A DNA stretch of 64,000 bases from Streptomyces sp. NRRL S-337 (GCF_000720175.1 NZ_JOIX01000019.1:1-64000), one strand, 5' to 3'; shown: positions 20,292 to 28,736, numbered from the stretch's first letter. Notes: generated from the sequence alone by a model not told the origin. Numbers and translations are program-made.

Positions 20292-20455
20292 GCGGAAGCC
20301 GGGAAGCAGAGCACCGGGCCGTCGGGAACCTTGCTGTCACGAACGGGCATCAGGCCAGGGAAACCGTCGGCGACCTCTACGCAGTTGTCGTCTCCGCCAT
20401 CGCTGTAGCTGCTCTTGCGCCATGCCACGCCAGCCAGGTTGAGCGTCGTCTTCAT
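20258..20455 (-). CDS. DUF397 protein, copy 1 of 3
   Basis: A 65-aa minimal DUF397 domain: VAWRKSSYSDGGDDNCVEVA, LMPVRDSKVPDGPVLCFPAS and AWASFIDTVRS. The ATG follows GGAGGAGAGCAGCCC and overlaps the stop of the XRE regulator gene (ATGA). It is the most likely direct partner of that regulator; the next two copies look like later tandem duplicates. Confidence 0.88.
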   Translation of the reverse strand: MKTTLNLAGVAWRKSSYSDGGDDNCVEVADGFPGLMPVRDSKVPDGPVLCFPASAWASFIDTVRS

Positions 20456-21273
20456 GGGCTGCTCTCCTCCACCAACTGCTTGATCAGCGCTAATGAGTCA
20501 CACGCCGACAGCGCCGCATCTCGCAGGTGATCGTAAGACAGTCGGTATCGCTGGACTTCTTCTGGCTCCTCGATCAGTTCACCCGATCCGTTGCCTTCCA
20601 AGTAGGCAACAGCACTGTCATCCGCCATCCACAGGAGCGCGAGCGGGCTGCCCGCCAAAGGTTGTACCCCGGCGGAGAAGGGAAGCACCTGGATCGTGAT
20701 GTTTGGCTCTTCTGCGGCCTCCGCGATTCTGGCCAACTGGCCGTGCCAGGCCTCAGGATCAAGCACCGAACGCCGTAGGACCGACTCGTCGAGGATGAAC
20801 CGCACACTGGGCGCCGGGTTGCGGCGCAACAGCTCCTGCCTGCCCATGCGTGCCGCTACGCTCTCCTCCAGCTCGTCACCGCTTATAGGCGTTGGTCCCA
20901 TCGACAACGCGAAACGCGCGAAGGCCTCAGTCTGCAACAAGCCAGGGACGACCACCGAGTACTTGTGGATGATCACGGCCTTCGCCTCGTACCGCATGAA
21001 CGCGCGGTACCTGTCCTTGAACGCATCCAGCCGTGCCAACCGCCACAACCGCACGAGCAGTTCCCCTGTCCCGTGGACCCGGTCGAGCGCTTCCATCACC
21101 GGTAGCTTCGAGAGGCGTTCGCCGGTCTCCAGGCGGTGCAGGTACGTGCGGTCGTAGTTGGTCTCCTCGGCCAGCTGGGCCAGGGACTTTCCGGCTGCCT
21201 CGCGTAAGCGGCGGAGTTCGCAGGCGAGGACCCGGCGGGCGGAATCCTCGTTCTCGGAATTCTTTTCGAGCAT
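20452..21273 (-). CDS. XRE-family helix-turn-helix regulator with DUF5753 domain
   Basis: A 273-aa protein. The N-terminal HTH (about 12-70) reads LACELRRLREAAGKSLAQLA followed by EETNYDRTYLHRLETGERL. The rest is the DUF5753 ligand/partner domain typical of Streptomyces regulators: VVVPGLLQTEAFAR, RMGRQELLRR, FILDESVLRR, ITIQVLPFSAG. The ATG at 21273 with GGGAG 7 nt upstream is preferred over a GTG at 21303 without one. It heads a five-gene coupled operon with three DUF397 proteins and a membrane protein. Such pairs regulate development or antibiotic production in characterised cases. Confidence 0.9.
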   Translation of the reverse strand: MLEKNSENEDSARRVLACELRRLREAAGKSLAQLAEETNYDRTYLHRLETGERLSKLPVMEALDRVHGTGELLVRLWRLARLDAFKDRYRAFMRYEAKAVIIHKYSVVVPGLLQTEAFARFALSMGPTPISGDELEESVAARMGRQELLRRNPAPSVRFILDESVLRRSVLDPEAWHGQLARIAEAAEEPNITIQVLPFSAGVQPLAGSPLALLWMADDSAVAYLEGNGSGELIEEPEEVQRYRLSYDHLRDAALSACDSLALIKQLVEESSP

Positions 21274-21411
21274 CCCCACTCTCCCTTTGTTGCCCTTTTC
21301 CACGGCAACGTCCGCCTACTTTCGCAAGCGTCGCCGCGCCGACAACTCTAGTGAGTGGCAAGGGCGTTGACATCACCCTCCAGGATCCGAACTTGGGAAG
21401 GGAAGAAATAG

Positions 21412-21633
21412 ATGGTGGAGCGTAGTCGGGCGGCGAGGACGGTCAAGGATGCGGAGGAGGCGCGGGATGAGTTGCGGGTGGCGCTGAAGGGGGCGGGGGT
21501 GACCTTGCCCTCGCTGACCCTGGATGGCGTCTCGCTGGCGGGGGACTTTCCGCGGCCGCTCGTGGACCTGGGGCGTTGTACGCCGCAGACTGCGCGGCGG
21601 CTGGCCGAGGCATTGCGAGGCGGCGTTCGGTGA
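21412..21633 (+). CDS. Small hypothetical protein
   Basis: A 73-aa charged protein. A helical N-terminal half (RTVKDAEEARDELRVALKGAG) is followed by VTLPSLTLDGVSLAGDFPRPLVDLGRCTPQTARRLAEAL. It starts 138 nt from the divergent XRE regulator, and its stop overlaps a GTG of the next small gene. Codon use with G/C third positions looks coding. I recognise it only as a kind of small Streptomyces protein of unknown role. Confidence 0.6.
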   Translation: MVERSRAARTVKDAEEARDELRVALKGAGVTLPSLTLDGVSLAGDFPRPLVDLGRCTPQTARRLAEALRGGVR

Positions 21634-21782
21634 ATGGTTCGGTGAGCGGCGAAGAGAAGGAGCCCGAGACGGCATGTGATCCGGAATGCGAGGCGCGGAA
21701 TGGGGCAGCCACACGGCGGCTCGAAGAGCTGGTGCAGCGGGTGCGGGAAGCGAATCGTTTCAGTGTCCGGTGGCCTCGGTGA
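21630..21782 (+). CDS. Very small hypothetical protein, translation-coupled
   Basis: About 50 aa from a GTG that overlaps the preceding stop (GTGA): an acidic N-terminus, a Cys-rich centre (ETACDPECEARNGAA) and a basic helix (TRRLEELVQRVREANRF). It ends 23 nt inside the 3' end of the convergent cobK gene. A longer frame from 21576 exists but would overlap its neighbour heavily. Coding status is tentative. Confidence 0.4.
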   Translation: MNGSVSGEEKEPETACDPECEARNGAATRRLEELVQRVREANRFSVRWPR

Positions 21783-22542
21783 AAAGGCGCGCCCGGAGCC
21801 ATTCCGCAGCCTCAACCGGAGTTGCCACCTCCGGAATTCCCGCCGGCGTCGGGGGCCGGCGTACGACCACTACCGGAATTCCGGCCTCGCGGGCCGCGGT
21901 CAGTTTCGGGGCCGTTGCCGCCGCGCCGCTGTCCTTGGTGACGAGGACGTCGATGCGGTGGGTGTGGAGGAGTTCGCGCTCGCCCTCCAGGGTGAAGGGG
22001 CCCCGGTCGAGGAGCACCTCCATCCGGGGCGGGTACGGGGGCTCGGGGGCGTCCACGGAGCGGACGAGGAACCAGAGGTCCGTGAGGTGGGAGAAGTGGG
22101 CCAGGCCCATGCGGCCGGTGGTGAGGAAGATTCGGGAGCCTTGGGCGGGGAGGGCCACCGCGGCCTCCTCCAGGGAGGCGACCTGGTGCCAGATGTCGTC
22201 GGGGCCCGGTACCCAGCCGGGACGGCGGAGCGCCAGCAGGGGAACATGGGCGTTGGCGGCCGCCTGGGCCGCGTGGAAACTGATCGTGCCGGCGAAAGGA
22301 TGGGTGGCGTCGATGAGTGCGTCCACCGCGTGCTCGCGCAGCCAGCGGGCGAGGCCGTCCGGGCCGCCGAAGCCGCCGATGCGGACCTCCCCGTCGGGCA
22401 GGCGCGGCGCCGCCACCCGTCCGGCGAGCGACGACGTCACGCGCAGGGCCGGCTCGGCGGCCAGGGCGGCGGCCAGCCGGCGAGCCTCGGTCGTACCGCC
22501 GAGGATGAGTACGTGGCGTGGCGGGCGGGCTGCGTCGGACAT
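21760..22542 (-). CDS. cobK: Precorrin-6A/cobalt-precorrin-6A reductase CobK/CbiJ
   Basis: NADPH-dependent reduction of the macrocycle of precorrin-6A. 260 aa: the N-terminal Rossmann start VLILGGTTEARRLAAALA, then DATHPFAGTISFHAAQAA, a middle IFLTTGRMGLAHF, and a C-terminal VTKDSGAAATAPKLTAARE. The ATG at 22542 has GGAGGAA at a long spacing (13 nt). It is divergent from cbiD with almost no intergenic space. Confidence 0.94.
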   Translation of the reverse strand: MSDAARPPRHVLILGGTTEARRLAAALAAEPALRVTSSLAGRVAAPRLPDGEVRIGGFGGPDGLARWLREHAVDALIDATHPFAGTISFHAAQAAANAHVPLLALRRPGWVPGPDDIWHQVASLEEAAVALPAQGSRIFLTTGRMGLAHFSHLTDLWFLVRSVDAPEPPYPPRMEVLLDRGPFTLEGERELLHTHRIDVLVTKDSGAAATAPKLTAAREAGIPVVVVRRPPTPAGIPEVATPVEAAEWLRARLFTEATGH

Positions 22543-22559
22543 GGGATGTGGGTTCCTCC

Positions 22560-23810
22560 GTGGGTGAAGCGCAACGGCGGCAGGGTACGGGGCGGCCGGA
22601 TGGCGGGACGCCCGAGGGCGGGCAGCAACCGGCCGCGGGCGGGCAGCAGGCCGCCGCGGGAGGGCGGAGTGCGCAGCTTGCGCACACCGGACTGCGGCCT
22701 GGATGGACGACCGGTGCGTGTGCGACGGCGGCGAGCACGGCCGCATACACCGCGCTGCTGACCGGCGAGTTCCCGGACCCGGTGACGATCACCCTGCCGA
22801 AGGGGCAGACGCCGTCCTTCGCGCTGGCGGTGGAGGAGTTGGACGCCGGGTCCGGCAGCGCCATGGCCGGGGTGGTCAAGGACGCGGGGGACGATCCGGA
22901 CGTGACGCACGGGGCGTTGATCCGGGCGCGGGTGCGGGGGCTGTCGCCCGGGTCCGGCGTGGTGTTCAAGGCCGGGCCGGGGGTCGGGACGGTGACCCGT
23001 CCCGGGCTGCCGCTGGACGTCGGCGAGCCGGCGGTCAACCCCGTACCGCGGCAGATGATGCGGGAGCACCTGACCGAGGTGGCCCGTCGGTACGGCGGCG
23101 CCGCGGAACCCGGTGCGGAGCCCGACATCGAAGTGGAGATCTCCGTCGATCACGGGGAGGAGATCGCCCGTAGTACATGGAATCCGCGGCTCGGCATCCT
23201 GGGCGGGCTGTCGATCCTGGGGACCACCGGGATCGTGGTCCCGTATTCGTGTTCGGCGTGGATCGATTCCATCCGGCGTGGGGTGGATGTGGCGCGTGCG
23301 GCGGGACGTACGCATGTGGCGGGGTGTACGGGGGCGACGTCGGAGAAGGTCGCGGTCGCGCTGCACCACCTGCCCGAGGACGCCCTGCTGGACATGGGGG
23401 ACTTCGCGGGGGCGGTGCTCAAGTACGTGCGGCGGCACCCGGTGGACCGGCTCACGATCTGCGGCGGGTTCGCCAAGCTGTCCAAACTGGCGGCCGGGCA
23501 CCTGGACCTGCACTCGGCACGGTCCCAGGTGGACAAGGGATTCCTCGCGGAGCTGGCCCGGCAGGGCGGGGCCGACGAGGCGCTGGCGGAGGCGGTGGCC
23601 GGGGCCAACACCGGGCTGGCCGCGCTGCAGTTGTGCACGGCGGCCGGGGTGCCACTGGGCGATCTGGTGGCGGCGAGGGCACGGGACGAGTCGCTGGCCG
23701 TGCTGCGCGGGGCGCCGGTGGCCGTCGACGTGATCTGCATCGACCGGGCGGGGATGGTGGTGGGCCGGGCGGAGCCGCGGGGGCCCGGGGGCAGCGGCAG
23801 GCGCCGCTGA
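22560..23810 (+). CDS. cbiD: Cobalt-precorrin-5B (C1)-methyltransferase CbiD
   Basis: Methylates C-1 in the anaerobic-type corrin route. The body matches CbiD: GLRPGWTTGACATAASTAAY, VTRPGLPLDVGEPAVNPVPR, NPRLGILGGLSILGTTGIV, a middle AGCTGATSEKVAVA, and LTICGGFAKLSKLAAGHLDL. The start is uncertain. No ATG/GTG/TTG lies between the GTG at 22560 and the conserved region, and no ribosome site is clear; the N-terminus carries a short GGQQPAAGGQQAAAGG repeat. Possible earlier starts at 22548 or 22518 would reach the cobK start. The stop region is duplicated 40 bp downstream. Confidence 0.93.
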   Translation: MGEAQRRQGTGRPDGGTPEGGQQPAAGGQQAAAGGRSAQLAHTGLRPGWTTGACATAASTAAYTALLTGEFPDPVTITLPKGQTPSFALAVEELDAGSGSAMAGVVKDAGDDPDVTHGALIRARVRGLSPGSGVVFKAGPGVGTVTRPGLPLDVGEPAVNPVPRQMMREHLTEVARRYGGAAEPGAEPDIEVEISVDHGEEIARSTWNPRLGILGGLSILGTTGIVVPYSCSAWIDSIRRGVDVARAAGRTHVAGCTGATSEKVAVALHHLPEDALLDMGDFAGAVLKYVRRHPVDRLTICGGFAKLSKLAAGHLDLHSARSQVDKGFLAELARQGGADEALAEAVAGANTGLAALQLCTAAGVPLGDLVAARARDESLAVLRGAPVAVDVICIDRAGMVVGRAEPRGPGGSGRRR

Positions 23811-23850
23811 ACGCCGGACGGGGCCCGGGGCCGGCGGCAGGCGCCGCTGA
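23781..23850. repeat. 40-bp tandem duplication spanning the cbiD stop codon
   Basis: GGGCCCGGGG, four variable bases, then CGGCAGGCGCCGCTGA occurs at 23781-23810 and again at 23821-23850. The first copy encodes the cbiD C-terminus and stop; the second is outside the gene. A recent slippage duplication is the simplest reading. Confidence 0.7.
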
Positions 23851-23887
23851 CGGCGGACCGGGGCCCCGCGGCACGCGCCCGTGACCT

Positions 23888-24295
23888 TCAGTGCCTGGCG
23901 CGGAGGACGTCCTTGCGCCCTGCCTGGGCGGCGTCGCGGAAGCGGTAGCCCATGCGTTCCCGCACGCAGTCGGGGCCGTTGGTCAGGCTGCCCAGGACCG
24001 TGCCGAGGGCGCAAGTGGCGAGGCGCAGCGGGCTGTCGCGCATCCAGTCCGTGCGGTACCGGCGCTCGCTGGTCCGGTGCTCGCTGGTCCGGCCGTAGTC
24101 GCGCAGGCCCGAGGTGTCGTGCGTCCGGGCCGCCGTGTCGGTGCTGCCGCCCACCGGTGCGGGGTCGGTCTTCGGCCGGGCGCCTGCCTGGTGGGCCGGG
24201 GTGTCGGCGACGGCGACGGTGCCGCCGGCAAGGGTGAGCAGGGCTGCGGCGGCGACGGATCCGGCGGCCAGTCTCGTGCGGGTGCGGGTGCGCAT
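23888..24295 (-). CDS. Secreted hypothetical protein
   Basis: A 135-aa protein with a clear Sec signal: MRTRTRTRLAAGS, a hydrophobic AAAALLTLAGGTVAV and a probable cleavage after AVA. The mature part is polar, with two cysteines (ATCALGT and GPDCVRERMG) that could form one disulfide. The ATG at 24295 follows AAAGGAG at 9 nt. It sits between cbiD and cobM but shows no link to B12 synthesis. No family recognised. Confidence 0.65.
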   Translation of the reverse strand: MRTRTRTRLAAGSVAAAALLTLAGGTVAVADTPAHQAGARPKTDPAPVGGSTDTAARTHDTSGLRDYGRTSEHRTSERRYRTDWMRDSPLRLATCALGTVLGSLTNGPDCVRERMGYRFRDAAQAGRKDVLRARH

Positions 24296-24356
24296 CGTGG
24301 GTGCTCCTTTGCTCGGGTGCCGCGGGCTTCCCTTGGTCCGCGCGTGTCCACGTTCC

Positions 24357-24381
24357 TTACCGGCCCCCGAGCGGCCGGTAA
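24357..24381. promoter_or_regulatory. Perfect 9-bp dyad between cobM and the secreted-protein gene
   Basis: TTACCGGCC (24357-24365), 7-nt spacer, GGCCGGTAA (24373-24381). It lies 90 nt past the cobM stop and 62 nt upstream of the next minus-strand start, so it could be cobM's terminator or an operator for the secreted protein. Confidence 0.5.
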
Positions 24382-24470
24382 CGGACATTCACCCCGATGC
24401 GGTCATATGATCAGTCAGACGTCCGAGCGGCGGGGCCGGACGTCCGATCAACCCGCGTCGGACGCCTGAA

Positions 24471-25277
24471 TCAACTCACGTCGGACGCCGTACGTCCGCC
24501 CGAGACGGCCCCCGGCGCGCCGCCGCACGGTCCGTGCGGGCGTTCGCGGTCCGCCGAGTACAGGTGGCTGTCGCGGAACTGCTCGGCGCCCAGCGTGCGG
24601 CCGACCATGATGACCGCCGTACGGACCACGCCCGCGGCCTTCACCTGGTCCGCGATGTCGGCGAGGGTGCCGCGCAGGACGAGTTCGTCGGGGCGGGAGG
24701 CCATGGCGACGACGGCGGCCGGGCAGTCGGCGCCGTAGTGCGGCAGGAGTTCGGCGACGACCCGGTCGACGTACATCGCCGCGAGGTGGAGCACCAACAG
24801 GGCTCCGCTGCGCCCGAGGGTGGCGAGGTCCTCGCCCTCGGGCATCGGGGTGGCGCGCTGGGCGACGCGGGTGAGGATGACGGTCTGGCCGACGGTGGGC
24901 ACGGTCAGTTCGCGCTTGAGCGCGGCGGCCGCGGCGGCGAACGCGGGGACGCCCGGCACCACCTCGTACGGCACACCGGCCGCGTCCAGGCGGCGCATCT
25001 GCTCGGCGACGGCGCTGAAGACGGACGGGTCGCCGGAGTGCAGCCGGGCGACGTCGTGGCCCTCCTCGTGGGCGCGGACCATCTCGGCCGTGATGGTGTC
25101 GAGGTCCAGCTGCGCGGTGTCGATGAGCCGGGCGCCGGGCGGGCACTCGGCGAGCAGTTCGCGCGGCACCAGGCTGCCGGCGTAGAGGCAGACCCCGCAG
25201 GAGGCGAGCGTGCGGGCGCCGCGGACGGTGATCAGGTCGGCGGCGCCGGGGCCGGCACCGATGAAGTGGACGGTCAT
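24471..25277 (-). CDS. cobM: Precorrin-4 C11-methyltransferase CobM/CbiF
   Basis: A SAM-dependent methylase of the corrin pathway. 268 aa: VHFIGAGPGAADLITVRGAR at the N-terminus, YAGSLVPRELL, RLHSGDPSVFSAVAEQM and VVPGVPAFAAAAAALKREL, then the C-terminal VGRTLGAEQFRDSHLY typical of CobM. About 30 extra polar residues follow. It lies 85 nt downstream of cobL on the same strand and is probably cotranscribed. Confidence 0.95.
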   Translation of the reverse strand: MTVHFIGAGPGAADLITVRGARTLASCGVCLYAGSLVPRELLAECPPGARLIDTAQLDLDTITAEMVRAHEEGHDVARLHSGDPSVFSAVAEQMRRLDAAGVPYEVVPGVPAFAAAAAALKRELTVPTVGQTVILTRVAQRATPMPEGEDLATLGRSGALLVLHLAAMYVDRVVAELLPHYGADCPAAVVAMASRPDELVLRGTLADIADQVKAAGVVRTAVIMVGRTLGAEQFRDSHLYSADRERPHGPCGGAPGAVSGGRTASDVS

Positions 25278-25362
25278 GGTCGTTCGGTCTCCTGGGAGGC
25301 GGCGATACGGGAGGCGGACGCTACGGGGGCGATATGGGGAGGCGGTGGTAGCGGGGACGGGG

Positions 25363-26631
25363 TTACGGCCGGTCTTCCGGTGGTTTGACCGCCGCCCACT
25401 GGGTCACCGGCATCGCCTGCCGCCAGCCCGTGAAGCCGCCGACCGGGGCGGCGTGGGCGACCGCCAGCCGGACCAGTTCGCCGCCGTGCCGCCGGTACCG
25501 GTCGGCGAGCAGCGCCTCGGACTCCAGCGTCACGGTGTTCGCGACGATCCGGCCGCCCGGTGGCAGCGCCTCCCAGCAGGCGTCCAACAGGCCGGGGGCG
25601 GTGAGCCCGCCGCCGATGAACACCGCGTCCGGGGTGGGGAGGCCGGCCAGCGCGGCGGGCGCGGGTCCCTGGACGACGCGCAGCGCCGGGACGCCGAGGG
25701 TGTGCGCGTTGCGGCCGATCCGCTCGGCCCGTACGGGGTCGCGTTCGACGCTGACGGCGCGGCAACTACGGTGCGCGCGCAGCCACTCGACGGCGATGGA
25801 GCCGGAACCGCCGCCGATGTCCCAGAGGAGTTCGCCGGGTGCGGGGGCCAGCGCGGCGAGGGTGGCGGCGCGGACGTGGCGCTTGGTGAGCTGGCCGTCG
25901 TGCTCGTAGGCGGTGTCGGGGAGGCCGGGGACGGTGGAGAGCGGCACGGTGCCGGGCTCCCGGGCGCAGTCGAGGGCGATGACGTTGAGCGGGTCGCCGG
26001 GCGCCCGGCCCCAGTCGGCGGCGTGGCCCTCGGCCATCTGCTCCCGCTCGCCGCCGAGTTGCTCCAGTACCCGCATCCGGGTCGGCCCGAAACCGTGCGC
26101 GCGCAGGAGGGCGGCGACCTCGGCGGGGGTGCCGGCGCCGGCGGACAGGACGAGCAGCCGGTGGCCGTCGTACAGGGCGCGGGCCAGGTTCTCGACGGGC
26201 CGGCCGACGAGCGTGACGACCTCGGTGTCCTCGACCGGCCAGCCGAGCCGGGCGCACGCGTAGGCGACGGAGGAGGGGTGGGGCAGGACCCGGAGCCGGT
26301 GCCCGGTGCCGCTCTCCGCCAGGACCTCGGTCAGCGTCCGCCCGATCCCGTAGAACATCGGGTCACCGCTGGCCAGGACGCACACCCGGCGTCCGGCGTG
26401 CGCGGCGAGCAGCCCGGGGACGGCGGGGCGCAGCGGCGAGGGCCAGGTCACGCGCTCACCGGGGCACTCCCCGTCGGGCAGCAGCGCGAGCTGACGGGCG
26501 CCGCCGATGAGGACCTCGGCCGCCCGCAGCACCTGCTGCGCTGCCCCGGACAGACCCGCCCAGCCGTCGGCTCCGATGCCGACGACGGTGAGGTGCTCGG
26601 AACCGGCCGGTGCGGATGGTGCGGGGCTCAC
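25363..26631 (-). CDS. cobL: Bifunctional precorrin-6Y C5,15-methyltransferase (decarboxylating) CobL (CbiE-CbiT)
   Basis: Methylates C-5 and C-15 and decarboxylates the C-12 acetate. 422 aa. The CbiE-type methylase comes first (LTVVGIGADGWAGLSGAAQQ, ASGDPMFYGIGRTL, PHPSSVAYACARLGWP). The CbiT-type Rossmann methyltransferase follows (about 235-422), with the SAM loop LLWDIGGGSGSIAVEW and PDAVFIGGGL. The GTG start at 26631 has an AGAGG site upstream. Likely first gene of a cobL-cobM transcript. Confidence 0.95.
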   Translation of the reverse strand: MSPAPSAPAGSEHLTVVGIGADGWAGLSGAAQQVLRAAEVLIGGARQLALLPDGECPGERVTWPSPLRPAVPGLLAAHAGRRVCVLASGDPMFYGIGRTLTEVLAESGTGHRLRVLPHPSSVAYACARLGWPVEDTEVVTLVGRPVENLARALYDGHRLLVLSAGAGTPAEVAALLRAHGFGPTRMRVLEQLGGEREQMAEGHAADWGRAPGDPLNVIALDCAREPGTVPLSTVPGLPDTAYEHDGQLTKRHVRAATLAALAPAPGELLWDIGGGSGSIAVEWLRAHRSCRAVSVERDPVRAERIGRNAHTLGVPALRVVQGPAPAALAGLPTPDAVFIGGGLTAPGLLDACWEALPPGGRIVANTVTLESEALLADRYRRHGGELVRLAVAHAAPVGGFTGWRQAMPVTQWAAVKPPEDRP

Positions 26632-26872
26632 TGCCGATTACCTCTTGCCTCTCGCCTCGGGACCTCAAGCGCGTGTCGTACGGGAGCGGAAACTCTACTG
26701 ACCGGGGCGGGCGCGGCCACGACCGGGACGGCCCCCACCGCGCCTCGTACCGCCCGCAAGGTTTCCGCAAGGGTGCGGCAAGGCTTTCGTCCGGGCCTAC
26801 GGGCATTCCCCCCACGACGGACCGTCCATGACGGTTCGAGCAGCGTCGACATCGCACAGACTGGGGGATGCC
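26632..26872. other. Divergent intergenic region, cobL and the hypothetical pair
   Basis: 241 nt of GC-rich sequence without a gene. It must hold the promoters of cobL (minus) and the plus-strand hypothetical pair. No riboswitch core of the cobN kind is present here. Confidence 0.4.
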
Positions 26873-28132
26873 ATGACGGCATTGCGGGTGTTCGAAGGCA
26901 GGCAGCACCAGTTACGGGAGTGGCTGACGCTCCCGGGACGCAAACGCGTCCTGGTCGTCGTGCACACCGTGACCTACGGGAAGCGGCTGCAGGAGGTCTG
27001 CTGCCTCCTGGAGTCGGACCTCCGGGTCCAGGTGGTCTTCACCGCCCCGCCACACCCGTTCAGTGACGGGGTGGCACGGCTCTTCGAGCGGCTGGGCGGA
27101 GCCGTACTGCCGTGGGAGGAAGCGGTCCGGATGGAGTTCGATCTCGCGCTGGCGGCCGGGCCGCGCGGTGTGGAACAGGTCCGGGCGCCGCTGATCATGC
27201 TTCCGCACGGTGCCAACTTCCTGAAGCGCGTCACGGAGGGGGCGGACACCCGCGTGGCGGGGCTCGGCCGCCAGGACCTCAGGCCGGGTGGCAGGGCGCT
27301 GCCGGCCGCGGTGGTCCTGCCGCACCGGGACGACCTGGCGGGCCTGGCGCACTCCTGCCCCGAGGCGCTGCCGGTGGCGACGGTGGTCGGGGACCCCGTC
27401 CACGACCGGATGGTGGCCAGTCTGCCCCGGCGCGGTGCCTACCGCCGCGCGCTGGGGCTCGACAAGGGGCAGAAGCTGATCGCGGTCGTCTCCACATGGG
27501 GGTCCGGTTCGTCCTTCGGAGCGATCGAGGCGCTGCTGCCCCGGCTTCTGGAGCTGGTGGGCCGGAACCGCAAGGTGGCGGTCCTGGTGCACCCCAACGT
27601 CTGGTCCGGGCACGGCGCCTGGCAGGTCCGGGCGTGGTTGGCGCAGTGCGTCCGCCGGGGCGTCGCGGTGGTGCCGCCGGAGGCGGACTGGCGCTCCGTA
27701 CTGATCGCGGCGGACGCGATCATCGGGGACCACGGGTCGGTGACGCTCTACGGGACGCTGACCGGGGTGCCGATCCTGCTGGCCGCCTCTCCGGAGCAGG
27801 AGATCAACCCCGCGTCCCCGGCCGCCGCGCTCGCCCGTACGGCGCCCGCGCTGTCGGCGGCCCACTCCCTGAAGAGCCAGCTGGCGTACGCGGCGTCCGA
27901 GTACCACCGGCAGCACCGGAGGGAGTACGCGCCCATCGCCGCACGCATCACCTCCGAGCCCGGCCGGTTCAGCCGGAACATGCGCCGGCTGCTCTACGGC
28001 CTGCTCGGCCTCGGCCAGCCCGCCCATCCCGTGCCCACCCTTCCGCTGCCGCTGCCACCGCCGCTGGCGGCCTGGTCGGCGGCGTCCAGCGACAGGTACG
28101 GCCCGGACACCGGGACGGGGGTGTCGGCATGA
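26873..28132 (+). CDS. Conserved Streptomyces protein with GT-B (CDP-glycerol-transferase-like) fold features
   Basis: A 419-aa soluble protein. It starts ALRVFEGRQHQLREWLTLPG, then RVLVVVHTVTYGKRL (first Rossmann strand), IMLPHGANFLKR, a second-domain start LIAVVSTWGSGSSFG, then LVHPNVWSGHGAWQVRAWL and IIGDHGSVTLYGTLTGVPILLA. The last two patches resemble the donor-binding domain of CDP-glycerol glycerophosphotransferases. I remember relatives in many Streptomyces carrying the misleading name 'translation initiation factor 2'. ATG 26873 with GGGGG 6 nt upstream is preferred to ATG 26828. It ends in an ATGA overlap with its partner. Confidence 0.72.
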   Translation: MTALRVFEGRQHQLREWLTLPGRKRVLVVVHTVTYGKRLQEVCCLLESDLRVQVVFTAPPHPFSDGVARLFERLGGAVLPWEEAVRMEFDLALAAGPRGVEQVRAPLIMLPHGANFLKRVTEGADTRVAGLGRQDLRPGGRALPAAVVLPHRDDLAGLAHSCPEALPVATVVGDPVHDRMVASLPRRGAYRRALGLDKGQKLIAVVSTWGSGSSFGAIEALLPRLLELVGRNRKVAVLVHPNVWSGHGAWQVRAWLAQCVRRGVAVVPPEADWRSVLIAADAIIGDHGSVTLYGTLTGVPILLAASPEQEINPASPAAALARTAPALSAAHSLKSQLAYAASEYHRQHRREYAPIAARITSEPGRFSRNMRRLLYGLLGLGQPAHPVPTLPLPLPPPLAAWSAASSDRYGPDTGTGVSA

Positions 28133-28728
28133 CGACCACGGCCACCACGGGTGCCGCCTGGGCCGTCCGCGGACACCGTCGGGTGCGGGTCGCACCGTGC
28201 CGGGCGACCGGGAACGGCGCCTCGATCGCCGTCACGGTCTCCGTCGGGGAGCCCGCGGGCGCCGCCCCGGCCGATGCGCGCTTCCGCAGCAGCGGAGGCG
28301 GGCCGACCACCGGGGAGGCCGCCGACATCGACGAGCACTTCGCGGTGGACGCCGAAGGCTGCACCGACGAGCGGTTGCTGGCCTGCGCCGACGTGCTGCA
28401 CGGCGGGCGGCCCCGGCCGGCCGGTAGCGCGGTGGCCTGGGCGCGGGAGATCCTGCTGCGCTACCCGGGATGCCGGCTCGCCGGGGTGCCGCTCATCGGA
28501 GGCGGCTGGGTCGTCGCGGAACGCTTCGGGAGCTGCCGGCTGCTCCCGACGGTGTTCCGCCGGTCGCCGCTGGCGTACCCGCAGCGAGGGCGGGCGGCGT
28601 GGGAGTACTCCCTGATGGCCTCGTGCCTGCACGGTCTGGTCCTGACCGGGCACTCGCTGGACGAGCTCCTGCCCCTCACGGTGCTGTCGCTCGCCCGGCA
28701 CGGCGCACCGCCGGCCCGTCGGGCATAG
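28129..28728 (+). CDS. Hypothetical partner protein, translation-coupled
   Basis: A 199-aa protein whose ATG overlaps the upstream stop (ATGA). The first half is variable and polar; the second half is well structured (FAVDAEGCTDERLLACADVL, YPGCRLAGVPLIGGGWVVAE, YSLMASCLHGLVLTGHSLDE). I do not recognise it. The tight coupling suggests it works with the GT-B-like protein. It ends 8 nt from the convergent STAND gene. Confidence 0.65.
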   Translation: MTTTATTGAAWAVRGHRRVRVAPCRATGNGASIAVTVSVGEPAGAAPADARFRSSGGGPTTGEAADIDEHFAVDAEGCTDERLLACADVLHGGRPRPAGSAVAWAREILLRYPGCRLAGVPLIGGGWVVAERFGSCRLLPTVFRRSPLAYPQRGRAAWEYSLMASCLHGLVLTGHSLDELLPLTVLSLARHGAPPARRA

Positions 28729-28736
28729 AGGCGCGC

